Assembly (NCBI GenBank): GCA_965370715.1
Contig: CBDUVQ010000017.1
Coordinates: forward strand, 1 to 13,976
DNA length: 13,976 bases
Reading direction: 5' to 3'
Source of the DNA: JAFCBV01 sp965370715
GTDB taxonomy: Archaea; EX4484-52; B79-G9
Shown here: positions 1 through 5,645 of the stretch, in pieces
Position numbering within the stretch: position 1 is the stretch's first letter
Layout of the letters: each line of letters begins with the position of its first letter
Translations under genes and position numbers: made by a program
Notes under the pieces: generated by a model
Databases searched by the model: none
What the model was told of the DNA's origin: nothing
Seen by the model: the letters and a program-made list of their open reading frames with translations, nothing else

Positions 1-74
1 ACGCCTCCGAGGATTATGCTAGCCAAACCAACCCCCAGAAAAGATAAAATATCTTTGTCTTTTCTTATTTTCAT
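1..74 (-). CDS. N-terminal fragment of a probable small membrane protein
   Basis: Partial gene running off the left edge. Reading the complement from the ATG at 74-72 gives 24 codons, beginning MKIRKDKDILSF and continuing into a hydrophobic Gly/Leu/Ile stretch, which looks like a charged cytoplasmic N-terminus followed by a first membrane helix. The ATG overlaps the TGA of the upstream gene (71-403) as ATGA, a typical sign of translational coupling, so the two are very likely co-transcribed and related in function. The fragment is too short to assign a family. Confidence 0.55.
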   Translation of the reverse strand, partial: MKIRKDKDILSFLGVGLASIILGG

Positions 75-403
75 TCCGCGCCACCCAATTTATCATAACA
101 AAACAAGGAAACAAGGCAGACCAAAAGCGAGCCTCCGAAAAGCGCAACAAAAGCAGGAGCAAACAATTCAACACTGCCTGTCAGATAAATATATACAATC
201 GTTGCAACCCCGAAAAACACAGTGTATGCAAAAGCATTTCTTGTCGCTCGTCCCATGTTTGCTTCAATTCGCTCATCCTTTGCATTGTATGTCGCAAAAT
301 AGGGAATAAAACAAAGAAACCACAAAAAAGCGGTTTTTCCCTCAACAAAATACAGCGCACTTACCGCAGACAAAAAGCCCATATACCAAAGCGTGTTTTT
401 CAT
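71..403 (-). CDS. Small multi-pass membrane protein, DUF3796/DUF2178-like
   Basis: A 110-residue protein with about four hydrophobic segments (about residues 6-18, 24-38, 57-75 and 80-104). Between the second and third lies a polar loop with the pattern YNAKDERIEANMGRATRNAF. The architecture (hydrophobic pair, an acidic D-E-x-x-x-x-N loop, then another hydrophobic pair) resembles the small DUF3796/DUF2178 membrane proteins that often sit next to a helix-turn-helix regulator; no regulator is visible here, so this resemblance is tentative. The start at 403 is supported by a GGAGTGTGAT motif at 409-418 on the complement, close to the consensus GGAGGTGAT. The stop overlaps the next gene as ATGA. 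Function unknown; it acts in the cytoplasmic membrane. Confidence 0.6.
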   Translation of the reverse strand: MKNTLWYMGFLSAVSALYFVEGKTAFLWFLCFIPYFATYNAKDERIEANMGRATRNAFAYTVFFGVATIVYIYLTGSVELFAPAFVALFGGSLLVCLVSLFCYDKLGGAE

Positions 404-448
404 TCCACATCACACTCCATCACTAAAGTTATTTATTTCTAACTTGAT

Positions 449-479
449 GTTATATATTTATAACATAAAATATATAAAG
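449..479. promoter_or_regulatory. Divergent promoter region with inverted repeat
   Basis: Between the divergent genes starting at 403 (minus) and 506 (plus) the DNA is very AT-rich. A plus-strand TATATAAAG at 471-479 lies about 27 nt before the expected transcription start near 502, almost at the ATG at 506. A perfect 6-bp inverted repeat GTTATA-tatt-TATAAC (449-464) also reads as a TATA-like element for the minus-strand gene. It may be an operator or simply overlapping TATA boxes. Confidence 0.45.
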
Positions 480-505
480 TTTTTGGTTTGTGTAAAATCG
501 AACGC

Positions 506-1070
506 ATGTCATCAAACAAAACAAAAATATATACGCCCCCGCACAATTATGTGCAATCAACCGCGCACTCCTTGTCGGAAGCCTTGGTTATATCCTGATT
601 GTGGCATCAATTGTTGCCATCTCTGTACTCATGAAACTTGCCACTGGCTATTATCCGTCTTTCCTGTTATTCACATTGTATCTCGTGACCCTCGGGCTTT
701 TCGCGATTCATCCTGCATTTCTTATTGCCCCTCTTTTGGTTGCAGTAGCTGCAATGATTCTTTTGTCAAAAACAAAGATTGATGGAAAACTTGCAGGCGG
801 AGTCTCTGTTGCATCGTACTATAGTTCAGGTCGTTACCAAATGGACAAACTGAACAAAAAACCAATAGACCTTAACTATATGGAAAAGTCATTTAGTCCA
901 GAAAGTTATGACTTTTACGATACATTCTCGCAACCCTGCTATATGCAATAAAAGGCGCAGGCGATGTTGCATGGGGCGTATTCTTTCTCTGGACAATCTG
1001 GGCATTTATTCTTGGACTCGCTGCCTCAAAGATTGCAGATCAGGCACGCGCAATAAACACCAACATTTAA
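506..1070 (+). pseudogene. Multi-pass membrane protein gene broken by two -1 frameshifts
   Basis: Three reading frames join into one plausible protein. An ATG at 506, about 30 nt after a TATA box, begins MSSNKTKIYTPP and hits a stop at 596. Just after the run of five C at 536-540 the next frame continues as AQLCAINRALLVGSLGYI into three hydrophobic helices and a polar tail (to about 912). There the run TTTT (913-916) is followed in a third frame by RYILATLLYAIKGAGDVAWG and another membrane helix ending INTNI and TAA at 1068. Both shifts are -1 and both are at homopolymers. Adding one base at each gives an uninterrupted 188-residue protein with about four membrane helices. No frame alone has both a good start and the full helices. 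Either sequencing errors or a recent pseudogene would look like this. The family is not recognised. Confidence 0.6.
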
Positions 1071-1073
1071 ATT
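1064..1073 (+). promoter_or_regulatory. Possible TATA box for the YhaM-like gene
   Basis: ACATTTAAAT at 1064-1073 overlaps the stop of the broken upstream gene and is centred about 24 nt before the ATG at 1093. No Shine-Dalgarno motif precedes that ATG, so a leaderless transcript is plausible. Confidence 0.35.
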
Positions 1074-1092
1074 TTAGCATTCAACTTAAAAC

Positions 1093-2079
1093 ATGAAATC
1101 CAAGTTTGCTGCTGACCTGAAAAAAGACGGCGAAATGGTGCAAAGCCAGTTCGCAGTTAAGTTCAAGAAACCTCCTGTTGAATACAAAGGCGGCAAGCAG
1201 GGCAAGTGGTTCGAGATTCGTTTATCAGACAAGACAGGCGAGATAACCGCCAAGTACTGGGGGCGCGATATCACAAAGACAGACGAGCTTTACAAATCTT
1301 TTTCATCCGGCGACGTTGTTTTCCTGTCAGGCGAAGTGTCTGAGTACCCAAAAGGAAGCAGCATATTTTCTATTTCAATTGACGCAGAAAAAGGCGCTCT
1401 TCGAAAATGCTCTGCATCAGAATACGACCACTCAGATTTTCTCGCTCAGACAAGCAAAAATATTGAAGGCATGCTTGAAGAACTCAAGGACCTTCTTTCA
1501 TCAATAAAAGACAAACATCTTGCAGAACTGGTAACTTCATTTACTTCTAACGAAAAATTCATGGTATCATTTGCAAAATCTCCTGCCGCAATGGAATACC
1601 ACCAAAACTATCTTGGCGGGCTTCTTGAGCACACGCTTAATGTAATGCGAATAGGGGACACTCTCTGCAAAATTCACACAGAGCTTGACCACGACCTTGT
1701 GATTGCAGGAGCATTCCTGCACGACATCGGAAAAACAATTGAGTTGAGCACAACAGGGACAACAATAGATATTTCTGAAGAAGGTATGTTAATTGGCCAC
1801 ACAACAATAGGCTACAACATGGTGTCAAAACAACTTGACAGGATGCCTGATTTTCCGGAAACCCTTAGATTAAAAATACTTCACATGGTGCTAAGCCACA
1901 ACGGCAAAGCAGAGTATGGCTCGCCAAAACAGCCGCAGCTTCCGGAAGCAACAGCGCTCTATTACTCTGATGAGTGCGATGCAAAGGTTGATTTGTTCTT
2001 AAGGCTAAAGCGCGAGGCAAAAACAGAAGACCCCTGGATATGGGATAAGAAAATTAGAGGGCATATTTATTTGAAATAG
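1093..2079 (+). CDS. yhaM: YhaM-like 3'-5' exoribonuclease (OB-fold + HD domain)
   Basis: A 328-residue protein, close to the roughly 314 residues of Bacillus YhaM. Residues about 15-105 look like an OB-fold nucleic-acid binding domain, with patterns such as WFEIRLSDKTGEITAKYWG and VVFLSGEVSEY. Residues about 160-310 form an HD-type metal-dependent phosphohydrolase domain: LLEHT (H180), FLHDIGK (H210, D211), IGHTTIG (H236), and HMVLSHNGKAEYGSP (H264, H269), followed by the family-typical PQLPEATALYYSDECDAKVD, which contains further acidic residues. In bacteria YhaM degrades short single-stranded RNA (and DNA) from the 3' end with divalent metal; the full set of HD residues here predicts activity. 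Expected to be cytoplasmic. The gene stands alone; the upstream gene is broken and the downstream one has its own promoter and ribosome site. Confidence 0.88.
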   Translation: MKSKFAADLKKDGEMVQSQFAVKFKKPPVEYKGGKQGKWFEIRLSDKTGEITAKYWGRDITKTDELYKSFSSGDVVFLSGEVSEYPKGSSIFSISIDAEKGALRKCSASEYDHSDFLAQTSKNIEGMLEELKDLLSSIKDKHLAELVTSFTSNEKFMVSFAKSPAAMEYHQNYLGGLLEHTLNVMRIGDTLCKIHTELDHDLVIAGAFLHDIGKTIELSTTGTTIDISEEGMLIGHTTIGYNMVSKQLDRMPDFPETLRLKILHMVLSHNGKAEYGSPKQPQLPEATALYYSDECDAKVDLFLRLKREAKTEDPWIWDKKIRGHIYLK

Positions 2080-2140
2080 ATCGATATTCTAAAATATTCA
2101 ATACTTTGGCTAATTCTATCGGCATGGTACTCCAACTAGC

Positions 2141-2187
2141 TTTTTAAACGTTTTTCATGATGTTCTTCTTAACAGAATAAAAAGGTG
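2141..2187 (+). promoter_or_regulatory. TATA-like box and GGTG ribosome binding site
   Basis: TTTTTAAA at 2141-2148 is followed by AGGTG at 2183-2187, five bases before the TTG start at 2193. GGTG matches the core of the archaeal anti-Shine-Dalgarno complement, and it is the main reason for accepting the TTG start. The same GGTG-N5-TTG layout occurs at 10804-10793 on the other strand. Confidence 0.4.
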
Positions 2188-2192
2188 CTTAT

Positions 2193-2486
2193 TTGCATTA
2201 CAAAGAAAAAGAAGAAAAGTACAATAATGAACAAATAGAAATCAAAATAAATGCAACAAAGGAACAAATGAATGAACTTGAAAAGGATTTAAATAATAAA
2301 AAAATTGAATATAAACGATCATCTCGTAGCATGCGGGACTTTAGTGCAGACACACCATCAGAAATAATTTACTACATAATCAACACAAAATCTATTTGGT
2401 ATCCTGTAGTCAAAGAAATTGTAAAAAAAATTAAGGCAAAAATAATTGATGATGCAGACAAAAAAACAAAGAATATGTACGGTTGA
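2193..2486 (+). CDS. Small charged hypothetical protein, coiled-coil N-terminus
   Basis: A 97-residue protein very rich in Lys, Glu, Asn and Ile. The first 45 residues are strongly charged with heptad-like spacing (for example ATKEQMNELEKDLNNKK), suggesting a coiled coil. A middle part with RSSRSMRDFSADTPSEI is followed by a basic amphipathic helix (KEIVKKIKAKI). No membrane segment, signal peptide or known motif is seen. The start is TTG at 2193, with AGGTG five bases upstream. Base composition is more AT-rich than the neighbouring genes, which could mean horizontal acquisition or weak constraint. It ends 19 bases from the convergent ATPase gene. Function unknown. Confidence 0.5.
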   Translation: MHYKEKEEKYNNEQIEIKINATKEQMNELEKDLNNKKIEYKRSSRSMRDFSADTPSEIIYYIINTKSIWYPVVKEIVKKIKAKIIDDADKKTKNMYG

Positions 2487-2505
2487 TTCCCTCACTTGTG
2501 CCCGT

Positions 2506-3924
2506 CTATTCTTTGAACATAATATGCTCTAAATCCTTCAGGTCAAAAAGCAGTATGTCCGGCTCTTTGACTTTCTCTCTAAATGACTTTGCAAACACAG
2601 CGTAATACTCCTTTCTTTTTTCGTTGTTCCATTGCACAAACTTCGCTTTTTCCTTCAGCCCGGCTAAAATCTTTCTGGCGTCTACGCGATCCTGCCACTT
2701 GCATTCCGCAAATAATATGCCTTTAGCCTGTTCATTCAATGCAATAATGTCAATCTCAAGTTCTTTCCTTACGCCATCTTCTCTATGGAATCCCCACCAA
2801 CTGCCTGCTTTTGAAGGCTTAAACGGCATGCCTCTATCTGACTTCAAAATCACAAGCCTGCATACATCCTCAAACGAGTGACCGATAAATGAGCTAAGTT
2901 CCCGCTCAATCTTTTCAGTTACGACTCCGGTATTCTCTATTTCAATATCTGACTTGTACGGATAGACATACCTAAACCAGAACCTAAAAAAATTGTCGCT
3001 CATCTTATAGATTGCTTTTTTTGACCTTTCTTTTCCTTCAGTTGCTGCCACTTCCCGCTTGATCAGTTCCATATCCTTTTCAAGAACATTCAAAAAATAG
3101 CTTAGAGAGGTCTGTTTTACAGTCAAAAACCCGGCAATCTCGCTTGGCTTTGTTTTTCCCTCAGATATCAACTTCAGAATATTGAAATATGTGGCACTGT
3201 CCGGCAACTCTGTCTTTATCAGGGCTTCGGGCTCGTTGTATAAAATACTTCGCTTTGACAGAAGCTTGTCTTTTATGTTCCACATAATCGATTTTTTCGG
3301 GTCAACCTCTTCCAGATATTTGGGTGTTCCGCCAAATACAGAATAGATTTCTATTATCCTCTGCAAAGAGATATCAGGAAACCATTCTTTAAGATAAAAC
3401 GGCTGCATTGGCTGGATATTTAGTTGCCCTGTTCTTCTTCCATACAACGCAGAGGCATGATCAAACAGCTTATGCATCATGCCAATGGAAGAGCCCATTA
3501 CAATCAGGAAAAGCTTTGACTTTTTGCCACATTTATCCACAGCACCCTGCAATATAGAGGGTACGGATTTATTGATATTTAGGAATCTTTGAAATTCATC
3601 CAAAACAATAACAATCCTCAGGTTTTCCGATGCTTTGAAAAGTTCCTCAAATATGGTTTCCCATGAAGGTGTGCCCAAAAAGCTTATATTAAGTTTCCTG
3701 TGCAGGCGCCCTGCAAAAGAAAGCCGTATCTCAAGATCGTCCAGCTCTGGTACAAAGAAATATACCGAGTTTTTTTTGTCCCTTATAAACTCTTCAATAA
3801 GCCGGGTTTTGCCCACTCTTCTTCTTCCGATAATAGAGATAAACTTGAATGTGCGGTCTTTGTATTCTTTCTCCAGATATGCACTCTCGTCCTGCCGATC
3901 AATGAATTTATCTTTTATTGTCAT
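2506..3924 (-). CDS. Archaeal AAA ATPase with DUF234 PD-(D/E)XK-like C-terminus
   Basis: A 472-residue member of the archaeal ATPase family (ATPase_2 plus DUF234). Walker A is GRRRVGKT (residues 33-40), Walker B is IVIVLDE (104-110), and a sensor-like VMGSS follows at about 142-146. Residues about 155-205 carry the family-typical YGRRTGQLNIQPMQPF and FGGTPKYL. A winged-helix segment lies near residues 245-290 (SEIAGFLTVKQTSLSYFLNVL). The C-terminal domain has ELEIDIIA (D392) followed by FAECKW (E407, K409), the spacing of a PD-(D/E)XK nuclease core. These proteins are abundant in archaea and often lineage-specific; their biological role is largely unsettled, with defence or DNA-linked roles proposed. 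The ATG is about 27 nt downstream of CTTTATATA, so the transcript is probably leaderless. Confidence 0.85.
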   Translation of the reverse strand: MTIKDKFIDRQDESAYLEKEYKDRTFKFISIIGRRRVGKTRLIEEFIRDKKNSVYFFVPELDDLEIRLSFAGRLHRKLNISFLGTPSWETIFEELFKASENLRIVIVLDEFQRFLNINKSVPSILQGAVDKCGKKSKLFLIVMGSSIGMMHKLFDHASALYGRRTGQLNIQPMQPFYLKEWFPDISLQRIIEIYSVFGGTPKYLEEVDPKKSIMWNIKDKLLSKRSILYNEPEALIKTELPDSATYFNILKLISEGKTKPSEIAGFLTVKQTSLSYFLNVLEKDMELIKREVAATEGKERSKKAIYKMSDNFFRFWFRYVYPYKSDIEIENTGVVTEKIERELSSFIGHSFEDVCRLVILKSDRGMPFKPSKAGSWWGFHREDGVRKELEIDIIALNEQAKGILFAECKWQDRVDARKILAGLKEKAKFVQWNNEKRKEYYAVFAKSFREKVKEPDILLFDLKDLEHIMFKE

Positions 3925-3925
3925 G

Positions 3926-3956
3926 ACAATTATTGTGTGTACAATAATATATAAAG
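3926..3956 (-). promoter_or_regulatory. Promoter and palindromic operator of the ATPase gene
   Basis: On the complement, CTTTATATA (3955-3947) is centred about 27 nt before the ATG at 3924. Between the TATA box and the start codon lies a perfect 8-bp inverted repeat, ATTATTGT-gtgt-ACAATAAT (3929-3948). A further ACAAT half-site at 3926-3930 makes a second overlapping palindrome, ACAAT-t-ATTGT. A protein bound here would cover the transcription start, so repression is the likely outcome. It may be autoregulation through the winged-helix region of the ATPase, but that is inference. Confidence 0.5.
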
Positions 3957-4074
3957 ATTTCTACATCAGGCTATTGAAGTAATTTTGTGGGGTTTCATGC
4001 AATTGTATTCCTTTTTCTTTGCAATCTGACAGCAATCCAGATGGCTGCCAATTACAAATCTATCTGTTATCAAA
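3957..4074. other. Intergenic stretch, no gene seen
   Basis: About 118 bases between the ATPase promoter and the 3' end of tRNA-Met. It holds a T-rich segment (about 4003-4020, tattcctttttctttgc). On the minus strand, in which the tRNAs are read, this is A-rich and so not a clear terminator. No open frame or structured element could be supported. Confidence 0.4.
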
Positions 4075-4201
4075 TGCCGAGGGCGGGTTTCGAACCCGCG
4101 ACCTCCAGATTTCTTAGCGCCTCGTAAATCATTTTCCTTGTGGAATCATAACTCACATTCGCATATGAGTCTGGCGCTCTAGCCAACTGAGCCACCTCGG
4201 C
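4075..4201 (-). tRNA. trnM: tRNA-Met(CAU), elongator type, with intron
   Basis: On the complement the cloverleaf is clear: acceptor GCCGAGG pairs with CCTCGGC plus discriminator A (4075), D-stem GCTC/GAGC, anticodon stem CCAGA/TCTGG, five-base variable loop AGGTC, and T-arm GCGGG-TTCGAAA-CCCGC. After removing 53 nt the anticodon loop is CTCATAA, anticodon CAT. The short variable loop and the TGGCTCAG start of the D-arm resemble archaeal elongator Met tRNAs. A tRNA-Ile2 read with a modified C34 has the same CAT anticodon and cannot be fully excluded. CCA is not encoded. It lies 8 nt downstream of tRNA-Ile and is probably co-transcribed with it. Confidence 0.92.
4111..4163 (-). other. tRNA-Met intron with bulge-helix-bulge splice motif
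   Basis: The 53-nt intron sits between positions 37 and 38. The precursor folds as a near-canonical bulge-helix-bulge: outer helix CCAGA/TCTGG, a 3-nt bulge TA^T at the 5' site, a 4-position central helix CTCA/TAAG (three pairs and one C-A mismatch at C34), a 3-nt bulge AA^A at the 3' site, then an inner helix GCG/CGC. Cutting after the second bulge base on each side gives exactly the 37/38 junction, as expected for the archaeal tRNA splicing endonuclease. A TTCC-ACAA-GGAA hairpin can form inside. Confidence 0.85.
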
Positions 4202-4209
4202 GAGAATAG

Positions 4210-4284
4210 TGGTCCGAGTGAGATTTGAACTCACGACCCCCACGTTATCAGCGTGGTGCTCTAACCAGACTGAGCCACCGGACC
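4210..4284 (-). tRNA. trnI: tRNA-Ile(GAU)
   Basis: A 75-nt cloverleaf on the complement without intron: acceptor GGTCCGG/TCGGACC (one G-U pair) with discriminator A, D-stem GCTC/GAGC, anticodon stem CCACG/CGTGG with loop CTGATAA, variable loop GGGTC, and T-arm GTGAG-TTCAAAT-CTCAC. The anticodon GAT reads isoleucine codons AUC and AUU. CCA is not encoded and must be added after transcription. It is the first gene of the tRNA pair. Confidence 0.96.
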
Positions 4285-4316
4285 TTACTATTTACAGAAT
4301 ACACGTTCTAATTGAA

Positions 4317-4326
4317 TTTTTATAAA
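4317..4326 (-). promoter_or_regulatory. TATA box for the tRNA-Ile/tRNA-Met transcript
   Basis: TTTTATAAAA (4317-4326) is centred about 37 nt before the tRNA-Ile 5' end, allowing a short leader of about 10 nt that tRNA processing would remove. Confidence 0.45.
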
Positions 4327-4353
4327 ATAATGAACTATAAAGCGAAATTCAGA

Positions 4354-4361
4354 TATAAATA
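4354..4361 (+). promoter_or_regulatory. TATA box of the RimK-type operon
   Basis: TATAAATA at 4354-4361 predicts a transcription start near 4383, about 8 nt before the ATG at 4391. There is no Shine-Dalgarno motif before that ATG, so the first gene of the operon would be read from an almost leaderless mRNA, unlike the second gene, which has its own SD motif. Confidence 0.5.
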
Positions 4362-4390
4362 CCTCATGTTTCAATCTGTTTCTGTTGTAT

Positions 4391-4777
4391 ATGGAAAAAA
4401 AGGGAATTCTTGGCCTTATTGAAGATGTCATTATTGAGGGCACAAGCAAAGTACATGCAAAAGCCCTGATAGACACAGGGGCAACAAGAAGCTCTGTTGA
4501 TGCGCTAATTGCCGAAAAAGCAGGTCTTGGCCCTGTAGTCGGAAGCATTGCCGTCAAAAAGGCGCACACCACCGAAAAACAAAAGCGCATCCAAATTGCA
4601 GGAAAACTGGTTCTTCGTGAAAAGAGCTTTGATGTGAACTTCAATGTCGCTGACCGCTCAAAGATGTTTACTCCCGTACTAATAGGGCGCGACATTATTT
4701 TCTCAAATTTCGTTGTTGATATTGAAAAAACGCATTCCTCTAACAAGATATCAGACCTGAGGGAACGAGGGGATTAA
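4391..4777 (+). CDS. rimB: RimB-like retropepsin-fold protease (Zn_protease/COG4067 family)
   Basis: A 128-residue protein of the retropepsin-like family long annotated as 'ATP-dependent zinc protease'. ALIDTGATRSSVDAL at residues 25-39 contains the aspartic-protease DTGA motif (28-31), and PVLIGRDII (95-103) matches the second conserved block of this family. One copy carries half of an active site, so homodimerisation as in retroviral proteases is expected. Members are commonly encoded beside RimK-type ATP-grasp ligases, where they are thought to trim or remove the added residues. A TTG at 4385 is in frame but the ATG at 4391 fits the promoter better. First gene of a four-gene operon; only one base separates its stop from the CTG proposed to start the next gene. 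Confidence 0.82.
   Translation: MEKKGILGLIEDVIIEGTSKVHAKALIDTGATRSSVDALIAEKAGLGPVVGSIAVKKAHTTEKQKRIQIAGKLVLREKSFDVNFNVADRSKMFTPVLIGRDIIFSNFVVDIEKTHSSNKISDLRERGD
4766..4772 (+). promoter_or_regulatory. Shine-Dalgarno motif supporting a CTG start
   Basis: CGAGGGG at 4766-4772, inside the end of rimB, lies 6 bases before the CTG at 4779. It helps decide the start of the degenerate ATP-grasp gene. Confidence 0.5.
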
Positions 4778-4778
4778 A

Positions 4779-5645
4779 CTGAAAATCTGTATTCTGGGTC
4801 CAAAAAAAACAAGTGAAACAGAAATAAAGCTCATAGAAGAAGCAAAGAATATTTTTGATAAAGTGCTTTATGTGCCTCTTGCAAATGTACGCATAGAGTG
4901 TACTGGCAAAAAGCCAGTACCTTACTATAAAGACACCAACCTTCTTGAGTTTGATGTATTTTTGCCGCGCATATTCCAAAAAGGCGCAGACATGGGATAT
5001 GCCCTCCTAAAAACCCTTGAAGACAATAGAAAATACTCTCCATTAAAGCGCGTATCTTTGCTGTTTGGCTACAATGAATTTCTTCTGCCAATGCAGCTGC
5101 GTGAGAACGGCGTCCCTTCGCTAAAGAGCTACTTTGCAATGTCACGCTCTGCTCTTGAAAGAACCCTAAGCGAACTAAAATACCCCATTGTCCTAAAGCT
5201 GCCTTATGATAAAAAAGGTGCGATAATAATTGATTCCGAGGAAACTGCAAAAGGCGTATTTGACGCCGTAGAGGAACTCTCTCAACCACTGCTTGTGCAG
5301 GACTTTGCAGGAGAAGCAGACCAGATAGATGCTTTTGTTGCAGGCAAAAAGATATTTGCACTAAAAAACAAAAAGACAACTGCGCGGTTAAGCAGAATAG
5401 AAACTAAAACAATACTTCGTGCATCAAAACTCATTGATGCTTCTGTATGTGAAATAAACTGCCTGCGTACAAAAGAGGGCCTTCTTGTGCACGGAGCAAA
5501 CATATGCCCAAAACTGGAAAAATACGAGCCTGAATTTGGACCTGTAACCCGTGATATGCTGCGCCATCTGCACTCCGCAGCAGCAGTGCATTACGAGTTT
5601 GGATTAAGTAAATTCATAAGATGGTTTGAGCGTGGAATGCCATGA
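4779..5645 (+). CDS. Degenerate RimK-like ATP-grasp protein (probable non-catalytic partner)
   Basis: A 288-residue protein that shares the layout of the ligase encoded next to it but has lost key residues. The first ATG/GTG-type start is GTG at 4863; the frame is open upstream and encodes LKICILGPKKTSE, the first strand expected of a RimK N-terminal domain. A CTG at 4779 with a GAGGGG motif upstream is the likely start. In the ATP-grasp part, VLKL keeps a lysine (K140), but the glycine-rich loop is shortened to PYDKKGA. The acid-arginine segment is replaced by EADQIDAF, and the metal-binding D...E-x-N set reads E225...G239-x-N241. It probably does not bind ATP-Mg productively and may act as a structural or substrate-binding subunit. 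It overlaps the next gene by 4 bases (ATGA), implying coupled synthesis of the two proteins. Confidence 0.72.
   Translation: MKICILGPKKTSETEIKLIEEAKNIFDKVLYVPLANVRIECTGKKPVPYYKDTNLLEFDVFLPRIFQKGADMGYALLKTLEDNRKYSPLKRVSLLFGYNEFLLPMQLRENGVPSLKSYFAMSRSALERTLSELKYPIVLKLPYDKKGAIIIDSEETAKGVFDAVEELSQPLLVQDFAGEADQIDAFVAGKKIFALKNKKTTARLSRIETKTILRASKLIDASVCEINCLRTKEGLLVHGANICPKLEKYEPEFGPVTRDMLRHLHSAAAVHYEFGLSKFIRWFERGMP

Noticed and set aside
908..1096. A separate 62-residue gene on the plus strand
   Set aside because: Its Arg/Cys-rich translation is unlike a real protein, and the overlapping frame that ends at 1070 encodes a convincing membrane helix.
4105..4174. Reading the tRNA with another anticodon such as CAG
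   Set aside because: That would imply tRNA-Leu, which needs a long variable arm; this tRNA has a five-base variable loop, and the CAT reading matches the bulge-helix-bulge cuts.
4831..5379. 182-residue minus-strand frame opposite the first ATP-grasp gene
   Set aside because: It mirrors a clear coding gene, has no promoter or ribosome site, and the composition is that of an antisense frame.
4863..5645. GTG at 4863 as the start of the first ATP-grasp gene
   Set aside because: It discards the N-terminal strand and helix encoded by the open frame from 4779, and no Shine-Dalgarno motif precedes it.
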